Positions 16,805-25,105 of a stretch of DNA of 64,000 nucleotides are shown here, piece by piece; positions within the stretch are counted from its first letter, which is position 1, and each line of letters opens with the position of its first letter. The position numbers and the translations under genes are program-made. This DNA comes from Bacillota bacterium. GTDB taxonomy: Bacteria; Bacillota; Clostridia; Acetivibrionales; DSM-1351. Below the pieces are notes generated by a model. It saw only the letters and a program-made list of their open reading frames with translations, was not told where the DNA came from and did no database searches. The DNA lies in assembly GCA_023390335.1 (NCBI GenBank), contig JAEWCZ010000066.1, positions 744,001 through 808,000 of the forward strand. The letters are read 5' to 3'.

Positions 16805-17197
16805 TTACATAATATTCTCCAGGGAAAAGCTTTCTTTTTTGGGAATATGTTTAATGTACTCTTTTAACGCCTCCAATTCTGACAAAGCAGAAGGATAGTC
16901 CTTGCTCTCAATATATTTTTTAGTTTTTATATATGAGTTATCAATATTATCAATCTCAAAATGGTCTAAAAGCATAGCCCAACCGAACTTTGTCCTATCC
17001 CAGTCGGATCCAAAATCATTCAGAAGTTTTTCAGCAGAGTCCCATTGCTTAGATTGTATAAATAAGCCTGCAGAGTCTACAGTTTTTTCAAGTTTTTCAC
17101 AGGAACGATTCAGATAATTTAAAGTCAGAACTCCTGAAATGATAATAACTAAAACTAAACTAACAACTACAGTTACTGTTTTTGTGTTGTTTGACAT
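16805..17197 (-). CDS. DUF4363-type membrane-anchored protein
   Basis: This is a leftward gene of about 130 aa. AAGGAG lies 11 bases before the ATG at 17197. It has one N-terminal membrane helix (TVVVSLVLVIIISGVL), then a helical extracytoplasmic part. This is the layout of the DUF4363 family, commonly encoded next to DUF421 genes in sporulating Firmicutes, as here, where only five bases separate the two. The function is unknown. Confidence 0.7.
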   Translation of the reverse strand: MSNNTKTVTVVVSLVLVIIISGVLTLNYLNRSCEKLEKTVDSAGLFIQSKQWDSAEKLLNDFGSDWDRTKFGWAMLLDHFEIDNIDNSYIKTKKYIESKDYPSALSELEALKEYIKHIPKKESFSLENIM

Positions 17198-17202
17198 ACC
17201 TT

Positions 17203-17889
17203 TTAGCTCCTTTTGGTATTTTCCTTTTCCTGACAAAACAATTGACCATCTGAACCAACACTTGCAAAAAATACATCTTTAGTGCTTTGTATGTTCATCT
17301 TTTTTAGCTCGCTTTCCAATTTTGCTTTGCTTATATTGGCAAGCTTCAGGTTTGAATCAATCAGATCACCGTCAATAATAATTTCAACGGCCGGTGCTTC
17401 GTATTGACCGGATATATTAAGGTCTTCACGGGTTACTTTGGATTTTCCGGATTTTGGTATAACACTAAGCTGACCGTTAGTTTCCAATATTGCATATTCC
17501 ACATCGGCAATATTGTATATGTCCTTGCTTCTCAGTTGTTCCAACAGGTCGTTAAGGGTATACAGTTCTTTTCTGAAAACCTGTTCTATAATCTTGCCGC
17601 CTGCAATAAGAACACTTGGACGTCCGCAGATAATAGTTCTGGCTTTGGTACTTTTAAGTGAAATAAAGGATATCAGTATTTGCGCAGCCAACATGGTTAG
17701 TATAGGTATTATTCCGTTAACCAGTGGTATACCGGTGTTTTGCATTGGTACTGAGGCCAGTTCTGAAATCATGATAGCAACGGCCAGCTCAAAAGGCTGC
17801 AGCTGTCCGATTTGTCTTTTTCCCATAATTCTCATGGCAATGATTACGACGATATAAAGTATTAGGGTTCTTATAAAAACAACGAGCAA
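17203..17889 (-). CDS. DUF421 (YetF-like) membrane protein
   Basis: This 228-aa leftward gene has a TTG start at 17889 preceded by AAGAGGT. Three N-terminal helices end in the family signature RIMGKRQIGQLQPFELAV, followed by a soluble domain with RTIICGRPSVLIAGGKI. This is the YetF/DUF421 family, in which some members affect spore germination or membrane potential, but no reaction is established. It is in an operon with the DUF4363 gene downstream. Confidence 0.8.
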   Translation of the reverse strand: MLVVFIRTLILYIVVIIAMRIMGKRQIGQLQPFELAVAIMISELASVPMQNTGIPLVNGIIPILTMLAAQILISFISLKSTKARTIICGRPSVLIAGGKIIEQVFRKELYTLNDLLEQLRSKDIYNIADVEYAILETNGQLSVIPKSGKSKVTREDLNISGQYEAPAVEIIIDGDLIDSNLKLANISKAKLESELKKMNIQSTKDVFFASVGSDGQLFCQEKENTKRS

Positions 17890-18107
17890 TTAAATACCTC
17901 TTTTCATATGTGGTTTTATTATAGACTTATTATTTTTATTACCTTAAAAAAAATACATATATTTTATTATTAAAAAAAGTATTTAATTTGGAGAAATATT
18001 GAGATAATAAATGATAATCAGCAAATTTTGGTTCTATTTGGAACGCTGAAGATATAACTTTTATATTTAATGATTTTTTGCGGATTAATAAAATAATTAA
18101 ATAGTGA

Positions 18108-18186
18108 TATAATTGTTTGGTATTCTTTACTATGGGGCATTATGTATGGCTTAGAAGTACCATACCTATGATGCTCATTATTTTTA
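18108..18186 (+). promoter_or_regulatory. Promoter -10 and terminator-like hairpin before trkA
   Basis: TATAAT at 18108-18113 has no clear -35. Just downstream, GGGCATTAT-GTATGG (from 18135) pairs with CCATAC-CTATGATGCTC (to 18176), followed by ATTATTTTTAT. A stem plus T-tract only about 25 nt into the transcript and ahead of the K+ genes could be an attenuator, or simply the terminator of an upstream transcript. Confidence 0.4.
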
Positions 18187-18211
18187 TCTAGATTTTTAAT
18201 AGGAGGAAATC

Positions 18212-18844
18212 ATGCAGGTAGTTATAATAGGATGTGGGAAGGTTGGAGCAAAGTTAGCACAGGTTCTTTCCGAGGAAGGAAACGAAATTGTAATTGTTTC
18301 AAACGATCCGAAAGCTTTTAAAAACCTTCCACACGACTTTGACGGAGTAACATTAACGGGAGTGCCTATAGATCAGGATGTTTTGAAAATGGCAGGAATA
18401 GAAAATGCTGACGTATTGGTGGCAGTAACGGAAGATGATAATGTGAACATCATGGTTTGTCAGGTGGCAAAAGAAATATTTAAGGTACCAAAGGTTGTTG
18501 CCAGAATTTATAACCCTGCACGTGAACACGTGTTTCATCAATTTGGTCTGGAAACTATTTGTCCGACTGATGTAACGGTAAATGTAATGAGAGCTATGCT
18601 TGAGTCGAACGATGACGTTAGTACACATAATATTGGAAATACCTCCATATTATTTAAACATATAAAATTACCGGATGGTTATATAGGCAAACGGATTGAT
18701 CAGGTGAAGCTTAAACAAAGTATGGTCTTTGGTATTATGAGGTCTGGGGAATTTATCCTGGCCAATACCGCAGGAAGATTAGTTAAAGGCGACATATTGG
18801 TTGTGGCGGACACTACAAATAAGAATAATAAGGAGATTAAATAA
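18212..18844 (+). CDS. TrkA/KtrA-family RCK protein 1
   Basis: This 210-aa protein starts with a Rossmann fold (VIIGCGKVGAKLA; NAD(H)-type glycine motif), has DVLVAVTEDDNVN at the end of strand 4 and ARIYNP before the C-terminal RCK_C part (HIKLPDGYIGKRIDQVKL). RCK proteins form a cytoplasmic gating ring on Trk/Ktr potassium channels and sense nucleotides. It is followed immediately by a second RCK gene, and a TrkH gene lies 2.3 kb on, so together they form one K+ uptake system. AGGAGG precedes ATG 18212. Confidence 0.85.
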   Translation: MQVVIIGCGKVGAKLAQVLSEEGNEIVIVSNDPKAFKNLPHDFDGVTLTGVPIDQDVLKMAGIENADVLVAVTEDDNVNIMVCQVAKEIFKVPKVVARIYNPAREHVFHQFGLETICPTDVTVNVMRAMLESNDDVSTHNIGNTSILFKHIKLPDGYIGKRIDQVKLKQSMVFGIMRSGEFILANTAGRLVKGDILVVADTTNKNNKEIK

Positions 18845-19501
18845 ATGTATATCGTAATTGCTGGTGGAGGAAAGATTGGATTTTATCTTACCAAAACCTT
18901 GCTGCCATATAAACATAAAATAGCAGTTATTGAAGAGCAAAAAGAGCTCTGTGAAAAGATTGCAAATCAGTTAAATGTTTGTGTAGTTAACGGAGATGGA
19001 ACTAATATTGAGCATTTACAAGAATGTAACGCAGAGAGAGCAGACATATTTATTGCAGTTACTGGACAAGATGAAGAAAACCTTATAGCATGTCAGCTTG
19101 CAAAAAGAAATTTCGGTATAAAACGTACAATAGCAAGAGTAAACAATCCAAAGAACATAACCGTTTTTGAAAAGCTTGGGGTTGATATTGCCGTGAGCAG
19201 TACTTCAATAATTGCCGATCTGATAGAACAGGAAGTTGACTACTCGGGAATGAAAACGTTGATGAAGCTGAAAAACGGTAAAATTTCTCTCAGTGAAATA
19301 CTGCTTTCTTCGACTTCTCCAGTAAAAAACAAAAAACTAAAGGAAATAAATATTCCAAGGGAATGCGTTTTGATTTCAGTTATAAGAGAAGAAAGTGTAA
19401 TAATACCAAACGGTGAAACGCTTTTATTAGAGGGAGACCATATATTGGCTGCATCATCCATAGAGGATCAACAGGAATTAAAGGACTTTTTCTTGGGGTG
19501 A
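18845..19501 (+). CDS. TrkA/KtrA-family RCK protein 2
   Basis: This 218-aa second RCK protein begins at the base after the upstream stop. The motif VIAGGGKIGFYLT, an acidic strand-2 end (VIEEQ) and VNGDGTN mark the NAD-binding half, and residues 135-218 form the RCK_C half (EILLSSTSPVKNKKLKEINI). The weak ribosome site (AAGGAGATTAAATAA overlaps the previous gene) suggests coupled translation in equal amounts, consistent with a hetero-oligomeric ring. Confidence 0.85.
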   Translation: MYIVIAGGGKIGFYLTKTLLPYKHKIAVIEEQKELCEKIANQLNVCVVNGDGTNIEHLQECNAERADIFIAVTGQDEENLIACQLAKRNFGIKRTIARVNNPKNITVFEKLGVDIAVSSTSIIADLIEQEVDYSGMKTLMKLKNGKISLSEILLSSTSPVKNKKLKEINIPRECVLISVIREESVIIPNGETLLLEGDHILAASSIEDQQELKDFFLG

Positions 19502-19584
19502 AAATTTTTATTGCATATTATTGATTCCATATGTTAGAATTGTAAAAACAATATTAAAAAGCTTTGATTAATTATAGTAACTTT

Positions 19585-19795
19585 CTGCAACGTATTTTTA
19601 GAGAACAGTCTGGTGGGTGAAAAGATTGGAATACGCAGATAAGTGAATTACAGATTATGAGCCGCTATTTGCCGGGTATGCCCGTTATAGCTTGTTAAGA
19701 CATTTTTGTACAAAAAACATTCAAAAATGTGAATTAAGGTGGTACCACGAAGCTCTTCGTCCTTATACAGGATAAAGGGCTTTTATTTTTATATA
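19585..19795 (+). promoter_or_regulatory. T-box riboswitch (Tyr) of tyrS
   Basis: The T-box sequence AATTAAGGTGGTACCACG (about 19733-19750) is followed by a terminator hairpin (GTCCTTAT/ATAAAGG plus a T-tract). Upstream, stem I has a GGTGGGTGAAAAG apical part and a specifier loop GAATACGCA with the tyrosine codon TAC at 19633-19635. Uncharged tRNA-Tyr would stabilise the antiterminator and switch tyrS on. Confidence 0.93.
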
Positions 19796-19833
19796 TCGCG
19801 ATATTTAAAAAAGAATATAAGGAGTGAATCAAG

Positions 19834-21060
19834 GTGAACAGTGTTTTTGATGTATTAAAGGAAAGAGGATTTATTGCGCAGATTACCCATGAGGAAGAAG
19901 TGAAAAAGCTCTTAAGTGAAGAAAAGGTCACTTTCTATATCGGATTTGATCCAACAGCAGACAGTTTGCATATCGGACACTTTTTACAGTTAATGGTTAT
20001 GGCCCATATGCAGCAAGCAGGCCATGTACCTATAGTACTCATAGGTGGCGGTACTGCCATGGTTGGAGACCCTACGGGCAAGAATGATATGAGAAAAATG
20101 ATGACCAGAGAAATCGTTAAACAAAATTCTGATAGCTTCAAAACTCAGATATCCAAGTTTATTGATTTTTCTGATAACAAGGCAATTATGGTTGACAATG
20201 GCGATTGGCTTATGGAGCTAAACTACGTTCAGTTCCTTAGAGATGTAGGGGTACATTTTTCTGTAAATAGAATGCTTACTGCCGAATGTTTTAAATCAAG
20301 AATGGAAAAAGGCTTGACTTTCCTCGAATTTAACTACATGCTTATGCAAAGCTATGATTTTCTTGTTCTAAACAAAAAATACGGCTGTAAGATGCAGTTA
20401 GGCGGCGATGATCAGTGGTCTAATATTCTTGGAGGAATCAACCTTGTAAGAAAGTCAGAAGGCAAGGATGTTTACGGAATGACCTTTACACTTCTTACCA
20501 CAAGCGAAGGTAAAAAGATGGGTAAAACTGAAAACGGTGCTATTTGGCTTGATCCTGCAAAGACTACTCCATATGAATTTTACCAATACTGGAGGAATAT
20601 AGCTGATAATGATGTTGAGAATTGTCTTGCACTTATGACATTCCTTCCTATGGATGAGGTAAGAAGACTTGGAGCATTGAAAGATGCGGGGATAAACGAG
20701 GCAAAAGCAGTGCTGGCATATGAGGTTACAAAAATTGTACACGGTGAAGAAGAGGCCAAAAAAGCCAAAGAAGCCGCAGAAGCAATATTTGGCGGTAAAG
20801 GCCAATCCGACAGCATACCTTTTGTTGAAATTAAGTCAGCTGACCTTGAGGCTGGTATAAAAATTATCGATTTGCTGATGATTGCCGGACTGACTCCGTC
20901 AAAGAGTGAGGCAAGAAGAGCGGTACAACAGGGAGGCGTACTTCTTAACGACAATAAGGTAACCGAATTTGATTACACGGTCGGTACAAATGACCTTGTT
21001 AACGGTGAAATGATGCTTCAAAAGGGTAAAAAGAACTTCGTAAAAGTGAAGATTGTTTAA
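19834..21060 (+). CDS. tyrS: Tyrosyl-tRNA synthetase (TyrRS)
   Basis: This 408-aa class I synthetase attaches tyrosine to tRNA-Tyr. It shows the HIGH motif as HIGHFLQL (near residue 48), the tyrosine-pocket GGDDQWSNI (near 194), and a KMSKS-type loop GKKMGKT (near 230). A C-terminal S4 RNA-binding domain starts at about 345 (LMIAGLTPSKSEARRAVQQGG). The start is GTG 19834 with GGAGTGA about 10 bases upstream. Expression is set by the preceding tyrosine T-box. Confidence 0.97.
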   Translation: MNSVFDVLKERGFIAQITHEEEVKKLLSEEKVTFYIGFDPTADSLHIGHFLQLMVMAHMQQAGHVPIVLIGGGTAMVGDPTGKNDMRKMMTREIVKQNSDSFKTQISKFIDFSDNKAIMVDNGDWLMELNYVQFLRDVGVHFSVNRMLTAECFKSRMEKGLTFLEFNYMLMQSYDFLVLNKKYGCKMQLGGDDQWSNILGGINLVRKSEGKDVYGMTFTLLTTSEGKKMGKTENGAIWLDPAKTTPYEFYQYWRNIADNDVENCLALMTFLPMDEVRRLGALKDAGINEAKAVLAYEVTKIVHGEEEAKKAKEAAEAIFGGKGQSDSIPFVEIKSADLEAGIKIIDLLMIAGLTPSKSEARRAVQQGGVLLNDNKVTEFDYTVGTNDLVNGEMMLQKGKKNFVKVKIV

Positions 21061-21076
21061 TCTATATAAAATATAA

Positions 21077-21127
21077 AAAACCGCTTGTATCAGTAGTTTA
21101 TTTTAACTAATACAGGCGGTTTTTTTA
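21077..21127. terminator. Two-way terminator between tyrS and trkH
   Basis: AAAAAACCGCTTGTAT and ATACAGGCGGTTTTTTT form a stem flanked by A and T runs, serving the converging genes on both strands. Confidence 0.85.
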
Positions 21128-21146
21128 TGTTCACTGATAGTATAGG

Positions 21147-22523
21147 CTAACCTACAAGTATCTTAGCCTCAGGATAAACTATATCGGAAGTTCGTTTTGA
21201 GGATTTGAGAGTTAATGCTACTGCAAAGGACAGAGGGCCGACTCTTCCCAAAAACATTGTAAGGATAATTAGTGCTTTGCTGGCAGTATTGAGTAAAGGC
21301 GTTGGGCCGAGAGTTAACCCTACTGTACCAAAGGCTGAAGTTGTCTCATACAGTATATCCAGTACATGGAAATTACTTTGAATTGTAACAATGGCAGTAG
21401 TAATTATTACTACAAGAATAGCACTTAGTCCGGTTATAGAAAGAGCCTTGTTTACTGTATACTGGTGTAATTTCCTCTTAAATAGAACTACATCCCCGGA
21501 GCCTTTTATTTGTGAAAATACAGCAATCATCACGGCACCAAAGGTAGTTACCTTTATACCTCCTCCTGTGGAACCGGGAGCAGCACCTACAAACATAAGG
21601 AAAACTGTGAAGACTTTTGATATCTCTTTCATATCAGCAAGGTTAATTGAATTAAAGCCTGCGGTTCTGGCAGCTGTCGATTGAAAAAAGGCTGCGTTAA
21701 TTTTTTCCAAAAAGTTCATAGGTCCTAGTGTTTTAGGATTGCTATATTCGTATGCAAAGAAAAACAGAGTACCGGAGATCAATAGGATAGAGGTTATAAC
21801 AAGCACCAATTTTGTATGAAAAAGAAGTGCTTTGTTTTTTCTGAACTCATACAAATCTCTCCAGACTGTAAATCCAAGTCCGCCAACAATTATCAGCCCT
21901 GAAATAGTATATATTACTATAGGGTCGTTATTAAAAGGTGTAATGCTGAGAAATTTGCCGTTAATGGCACCACTTGTTATGTCAAAGCCAGCATTACAGA
22001 AAGCTGAAACAGAGTGAAAAACACTCATATAAAAACCGAAGGCACCGAACTTTGGCACAAAACTGATAGACAATAATAGTGCCCCAATTGTTTCAACCAA
22101 AAGGGTAGTAGTAACTATTCTTCTGACAAGTCTCAGAACTTCATCATACCTGAAGGCATTAATGGATTCCTGAGCAATGAGCATCCCTTTTAATCCGACT
22201 TTTTTCTTTAATAACAGTGAAAAGAAGGTTGCCAGGGTAATAATCCCTAAAGCACCAACCTGAATTAATGCTAATATTATTATTTGACCGGCAGTGGACC
22301 AATAAGTATAAGTATCATAAACTATGAGTCCTGTTATACACGATGCCGAGGTCGACGTAAACAGTGCATCAATAAAAGGTGTCCATTCTCCTGATCTAGA
22401 AGAAAATGGCATTGATAGAAGTATTGCCCCTGTAAGTATCAAAACCGCAAAACTTAGAACCAAAAGTTTTGATGGAGCCATATTTAGCAAATGATCCTTA
22501 TTTTTTAATTTTCCCTTTTTCAT
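21147..22523 (-). CDS. TrkH/KtrB-family potassium channel subunit
   Basis: This 458-aa leftward membrane protein has the fourfold pore-loop pattern of the SKT superfamily: TSTSASCITGL, SAFCNAGFD, AAPGSTGGGIK and TSAFGTVGLTLG, each with the conserved glycine of a K+ selectivity filter. It moves K+ inward using the membrane potential or Na+ and is gated by RCK rings, here most likely the two TrkA proteins encoded just upstream on the other strand. It ends in the tyrS terminator. Confidence 0.9.
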   Translation of the reverse strand: MKKGKLKNKDHLLNMAPSKLLVLSFAVLILTGAILLSMPFSSRSGEWTPFIDALFTSTSASCITGLIVYDTYTYWSTAGQIIILALIQVGALGIITLATFFSLLLKKKVGLKGMLIAQESINAFRYDEVLRLVRRIVTTTLLVETIGALLLSISFVPKFGAFGFYMSVFHSVSAFCNAGFDITSGAINGKFLSITPFNNDPIVIYTISGLIIVGGLGFTVWRDLYEFRKNKALLFHTKLVLVITSILLISGTLFFFAYEYSNPKTLGPMNFLEKINAAFFQSTAARTAGFNSINLADMKEISKVFTVFLMFVGAAPGSTGGGIKVTTFGAVMIAVFSQIKGSGDVVLFKRKLHQYTVNKALSITGLSAILVVIITTAIVTIQSNFHVLDILYETTSAFGTVGLTLGPTPLLNTASKALIILTMFLGRVGPLSFAVALTLKSSKRTSDIVYPEAKILVG

Positions 22524-22731
22524 ATAGTTAGTACCCGCTTTAATTATATTTTAGTGATTATGTCTAATTACATAGACTACCATATATTAACCATTATTTC
22601 AATTATGGTCCGGCTTTTAATCCTACAATTATTATTAATTAAGAATATGAATTTTATATTTGTATAAAATAACATTTGAGTTCGACTTATATTCAAGTTG
22701 AATAATTTAAAAGGTAAAAGGGAGGATTGAC

Positions 22732-22929
22732 ATGCCACTTACAAGTAAAGAGCTGATGCTGATTCAGGATAATATCAGTATGTGTGAAAACAACATAAAG
22801 TATTTGCAAGGTTGTGCACAGCTGGCAAATGACAGCCAGGTAAAGAATCTTTGCAACCAATTGGCTAGTGACGAGAAAAATGGCTTACAGCTTTTGATGA
22901 AGCACATAAACACAGCAGGTCAACAATAG
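22732..22929 (+). CDS. Small hypothetical protein, probably spore-associated
   Basis: This 65-aa acidic helical protein has a GGGAGG site just before its ATG. It resembles the short CotF-related or ferritin-like helical proteins found in clostridial coat operons (ENNIKYLQGCAQLANDSQ, then LASDEKNGLQLL). The gene is 12 bases upstream of a CotF-domain gene and probably cotranscribed. Function at the coat surface is inferred from that neighbour. Confidence 0.65.
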   Translation: MPLTSKELMLIQDNISMCENNIKYLQGCAQLANDSQVKNLCNQLASDEKNGLQLLMKHINTAGQQ

Positions 22930-22941
22930 GAGGTGTATAAC

Positions 22942-23211
22942 ATGGCAGAGTTAACAGATAAGGAAATAATAACATCTATTTTAAATGAAAGAAAGCTTGC
23001 TGCATCATCATTAACAAATTTGATTCTGGAAAGCTCCAATCCGGCCCTAAGAAACGATGTAAAGAGCATATTGACCAGAACTTTTGATGAACAGAAGCAC
23101 GTTTTTGATATGATGTCCCAAAAAGGCTGGTATTCTGTACAAAATGCCAACCAGCAGGAGATATCACAAGCACAACAAAAGGTTAAGGGTATAGAATCCC
23201 AGATGGGATAA
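22942..23211 (+). CDS. Spore coat protein, CotF domain
   Basis: This 89-aa protein has ATG 22942 eight bases after AGGAGG; a GTG at 22933 overlaps the ribosome site and is rejected. The helical sequence (LTDKEIITSILNERKL, then RTFDEQKHVFDMMSQKGWY) is a typical CotF/DUF-type coat domain of clostridia. It would be made in the mother cell. The gene ends in a strong terminator. Confidence 0.8.
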   Translation: MAELTDKEIITSILNERKLAASSLTNLILESSNPALRNDVKSILTRTFDEQKHVFDMMSQKGWYSVQNANQQEISQAQQKVKGIESQMG

Positions 23212-23217
23212 AGACAA

Positions 23218-23252
23218 ATACAAGGCAGGCAGCTCAGCCTGCCTTGTATTGT
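23218..23252 (+). terminator. Terminator after the coat genes
   Basis: ATACAAGGCAGGC and GCCTGCCTTGTAT form a perfect 13-bp stem around AGCTCA. The T-tract is weak (TGTAATTT). Confidence 0.75.
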
Positions 23253-23469
23253 AATTTAAACATGATGAGTAACACTTTATTCACATACGCATAAACTGAT
23301 ATTGCAGGGATGGAGGATAATATATCTATATTTTAATTTTTTATATAGGGCTATTATAAGCTACATATATATCGAGATAAAACTTATGTAATTAACTTTT
23401 AAATAGGAGTGAGAAGAGTGACATTAAAAATATCAACAATGTCCCGGCATGACGGAGGTGTGTTTTATT

Positions 23470-23847
23470 ATGAGCAAAATAATAGTCGCGGGAGGTAAAA
23501 AATTAAAAGGTGAAATAGGAATTGAGGGTGCCAAAAATGCCGTTTTACCAATATTAGCCGCTACAATTCTTAATCGTGGAGAGAATATTATCAAAAATTG
23601 TCCCATGTTTAAGGATGTGGAGGTTATAATTGAAATTTTAAGGACTATCGGTTGCAAAGTAAAAGTAGAAGACAACGTCGTGACTGTAGATTCATCAACA
23701 ATATCTTCTACGGAGGTTCCTGAAAATCTCGCGGCAGAAATGAGATCATCAATAATATTGATGGGTCCGTTACTGGCTAGAGAAGGAAAAGTGACTATAA
23801 GCTATCCGGGTGAGTGTGTTACTTTAGATTCAAGTAATTTAAGTTGA
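23470..23847 (+). pseudogene. murA: murA, 5' fragment (residues 1-114 genuine, then foreign tail)
   Basis: MurA (UDP-GlcNAc enolpyruvyl transferase) makes the first committed peptidoglycan precursor. Codons 1-114 are a normal MurA N-terminus (GGKKLKGEIGIEGAKNA, then SSIILMGPLLARE and VTISYPG). After PG at 23811 the family sequence GCELGPRP is replaced by ECVTLDSSNLS and a stop, because a 10.5-kb segment begins here. The missing part lies at 34359-35273. ATG 23470 follows GGAGGTG by 10 bases. As it stands the fragment lacks the catalytic cysteine context and two thirds of the enzyme, so it should be inactive. Confidence 0.93.
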
Positions 23848-24233
23848 CTTATCATTTTCCTGAATTGTATTGCTTTTCTAACTTTATTTACTACCACCAT
23901 TCTATTAATCTTGCTAATAGGTTTTGGAATAAAATCATAAATATCATAATTCAAAACTTTCTCAATTTGATCCATTTCTATGTTAGATGTGATTATTACC
24001 GGTATTTCCCTATAAGAATTCGTTTGACAGAATTCCTCAAGAAACCCGAAGCCATCTAAAACCGGCATTACCAAATCAAGAAAGATAACATCAATATTTC
24101 TGCTTTCTACCATATCCAGAGCTTCTCGTCCATTAAGGACTGAAACTATATTAACACGTTCTTTGTAAAGATAATTTCGTAGTATTGCATTGTCTAGGAC
24201 ATTATCATCAGTTACAAGAATAGTACTAATCAT
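23802..24233 (-). CDS. Single-domain response regulator; 3' end runs into murA
   Basis: This 143-aa leftward protein is a CheY-like receiver. Acidic pocket DD is at residues 9-10, the phospho-acceptor Asp is in IFLDLVMP near 52, the switch Thr is in VIITSN, and the conserved Lys is in FIPKP. The receiver is complete by about residue 125. The last few residues (HSPG) are encoded by the left junction and by murA bases, so the original C-terminus has been changed. In a circularised block it would end about 15 residues later. A coiled linker (RKMISQLKLLESK) could once have led to an output domain. It has a weak ribosome site upstream of 24233. Confidence 0.75.
   Translation of the reverse strand: MISTILVTDDNVLDNAILRNYLYKERVNIVSVLNGREALDMVESRNIDVIFLDLVMPVLDGFGFLEEFCQTNSYREIPVIITSNIEMDQIEKVLNYDIYDFIPKPISKINRMVVVNKVRKAIQFRKMISQLKLLESKVTHSPG
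23809..23826. repeat. Left end of the murA-splitting block: GGTG plus inverted-repeat arm
   Basis: GGTG at 23809-23812 is repeated at the right junction. TGTGTTACTTTA at 23815-23826 is an imperfect inverted repeat (10 of 12) of TAGAATAACACA at 34340-34351. Confidence 0.6.
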
Positions 24234-24488
24234 AGCGGACTCCTTCTTATGTATATTTATATTTAGTTTCCAGTAGAGTATTCTATATAGAATACAAAAA
24301 ACCTCTAAATAATAATTAAAAAATAAAGGTTGTTAAAATTATACAAAATCGTGAATTTAAAGTTACATTTTTGTTGTACATTATTATGGTATAATTATTT
24401 TGATTTTTAATTATTGAAGGCTTGCAATATTGAAGGCTATTGGGTACAATGGCATTTCAGATCTATAAAAAAAGTAAGGATCTAAAAT

Positions 24489-25085
24489 ATGGAAACAATA
24501 AATGAAAACAACTTGTTGCACAAGGCACGCAACGGAGACGTAGGGGCATTTGAAGAGCTTACGACTGCATACTATTCAAAAGTATACAGTATTTGCTACA
24601 GAATGCTCAATAACACCGAAGATGCATTTGAACAGGCTCAGGAGACATTTATAAAGGCTTTCAAGTACATAAAAGACTTTAAGGGAAATTGCGCCATATC
24701 AACGTGGCTTTACAGGATTGCAACCAATGTATGTCTGGACTTTATTAGAAAAAACAAGAAAAAGAAAGTAGTCTCCATAGAGCAGAGCACTTTTGAGGAT
24801 TTACAGTTGAAAGATAGTCTGGTTTCAGATATTCCGGGGCCTGAAAAAGTAGCAGAGGCTAATGCTCAGAAACAGGCTATAAAAGAAGCCATGGGTAAGA
24901 TGAATGAAAAGAATCGCTTGGTTATCGTACTCAGGGATTTTATGGGACTTAGCTACGATGAAATATCCGAGACAATGAAAATTCCTGTAGGTACTGTGAA
25001 ATCAAGAATAAGCAGAGCCAGAAACGAGCTAAGGGAATTATTATGCAAGGATAAGGAACATTTATTTACTGATTACGTCAAATAA
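24489..25085 (+). CDS. ECF-type RNA polymerase sigma factor
   Basis: This 198-aa protein has region 2 (AYYSKVYSICYRMLNNTEDAFEQAQETFIKAF, DFKGNCAISTWLYRIATN) recognising the -10 element. Region 4 follows at about 135-185 (DFMGLSYDEISETMKIPVGTVKSRISRARNELR) with the helix-turn-helix for the -35 element. The gene directly follows no other rightward gene and precedes an anti-sigma gene by 20 bases, the classical ECF pair. The inducing signal is unknown; the membrane anti-sigma points to an envelope signal. Confidence 0.9.
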   Translation: METINENNLLHKARNGDVGAFEELTTAYYSKVYSICYRMLNNTEDAFEQAQETFIKAFKYIKDFKGNCAISTWLYRIATNVCLDFIRKNKKKKVVSIEQSTFEDLQLKDSLVSDIPGPEKVAEANAQKQAIKEAMGKMNEKNRLVIVLRDFMGLSYDEISETMKIPVGTVKSRISRARNELRELLCKDKEHLFTDYVK

Positions 25086-25105
25086 ACTGAAAGGAGGGGT
25101 TAGAA

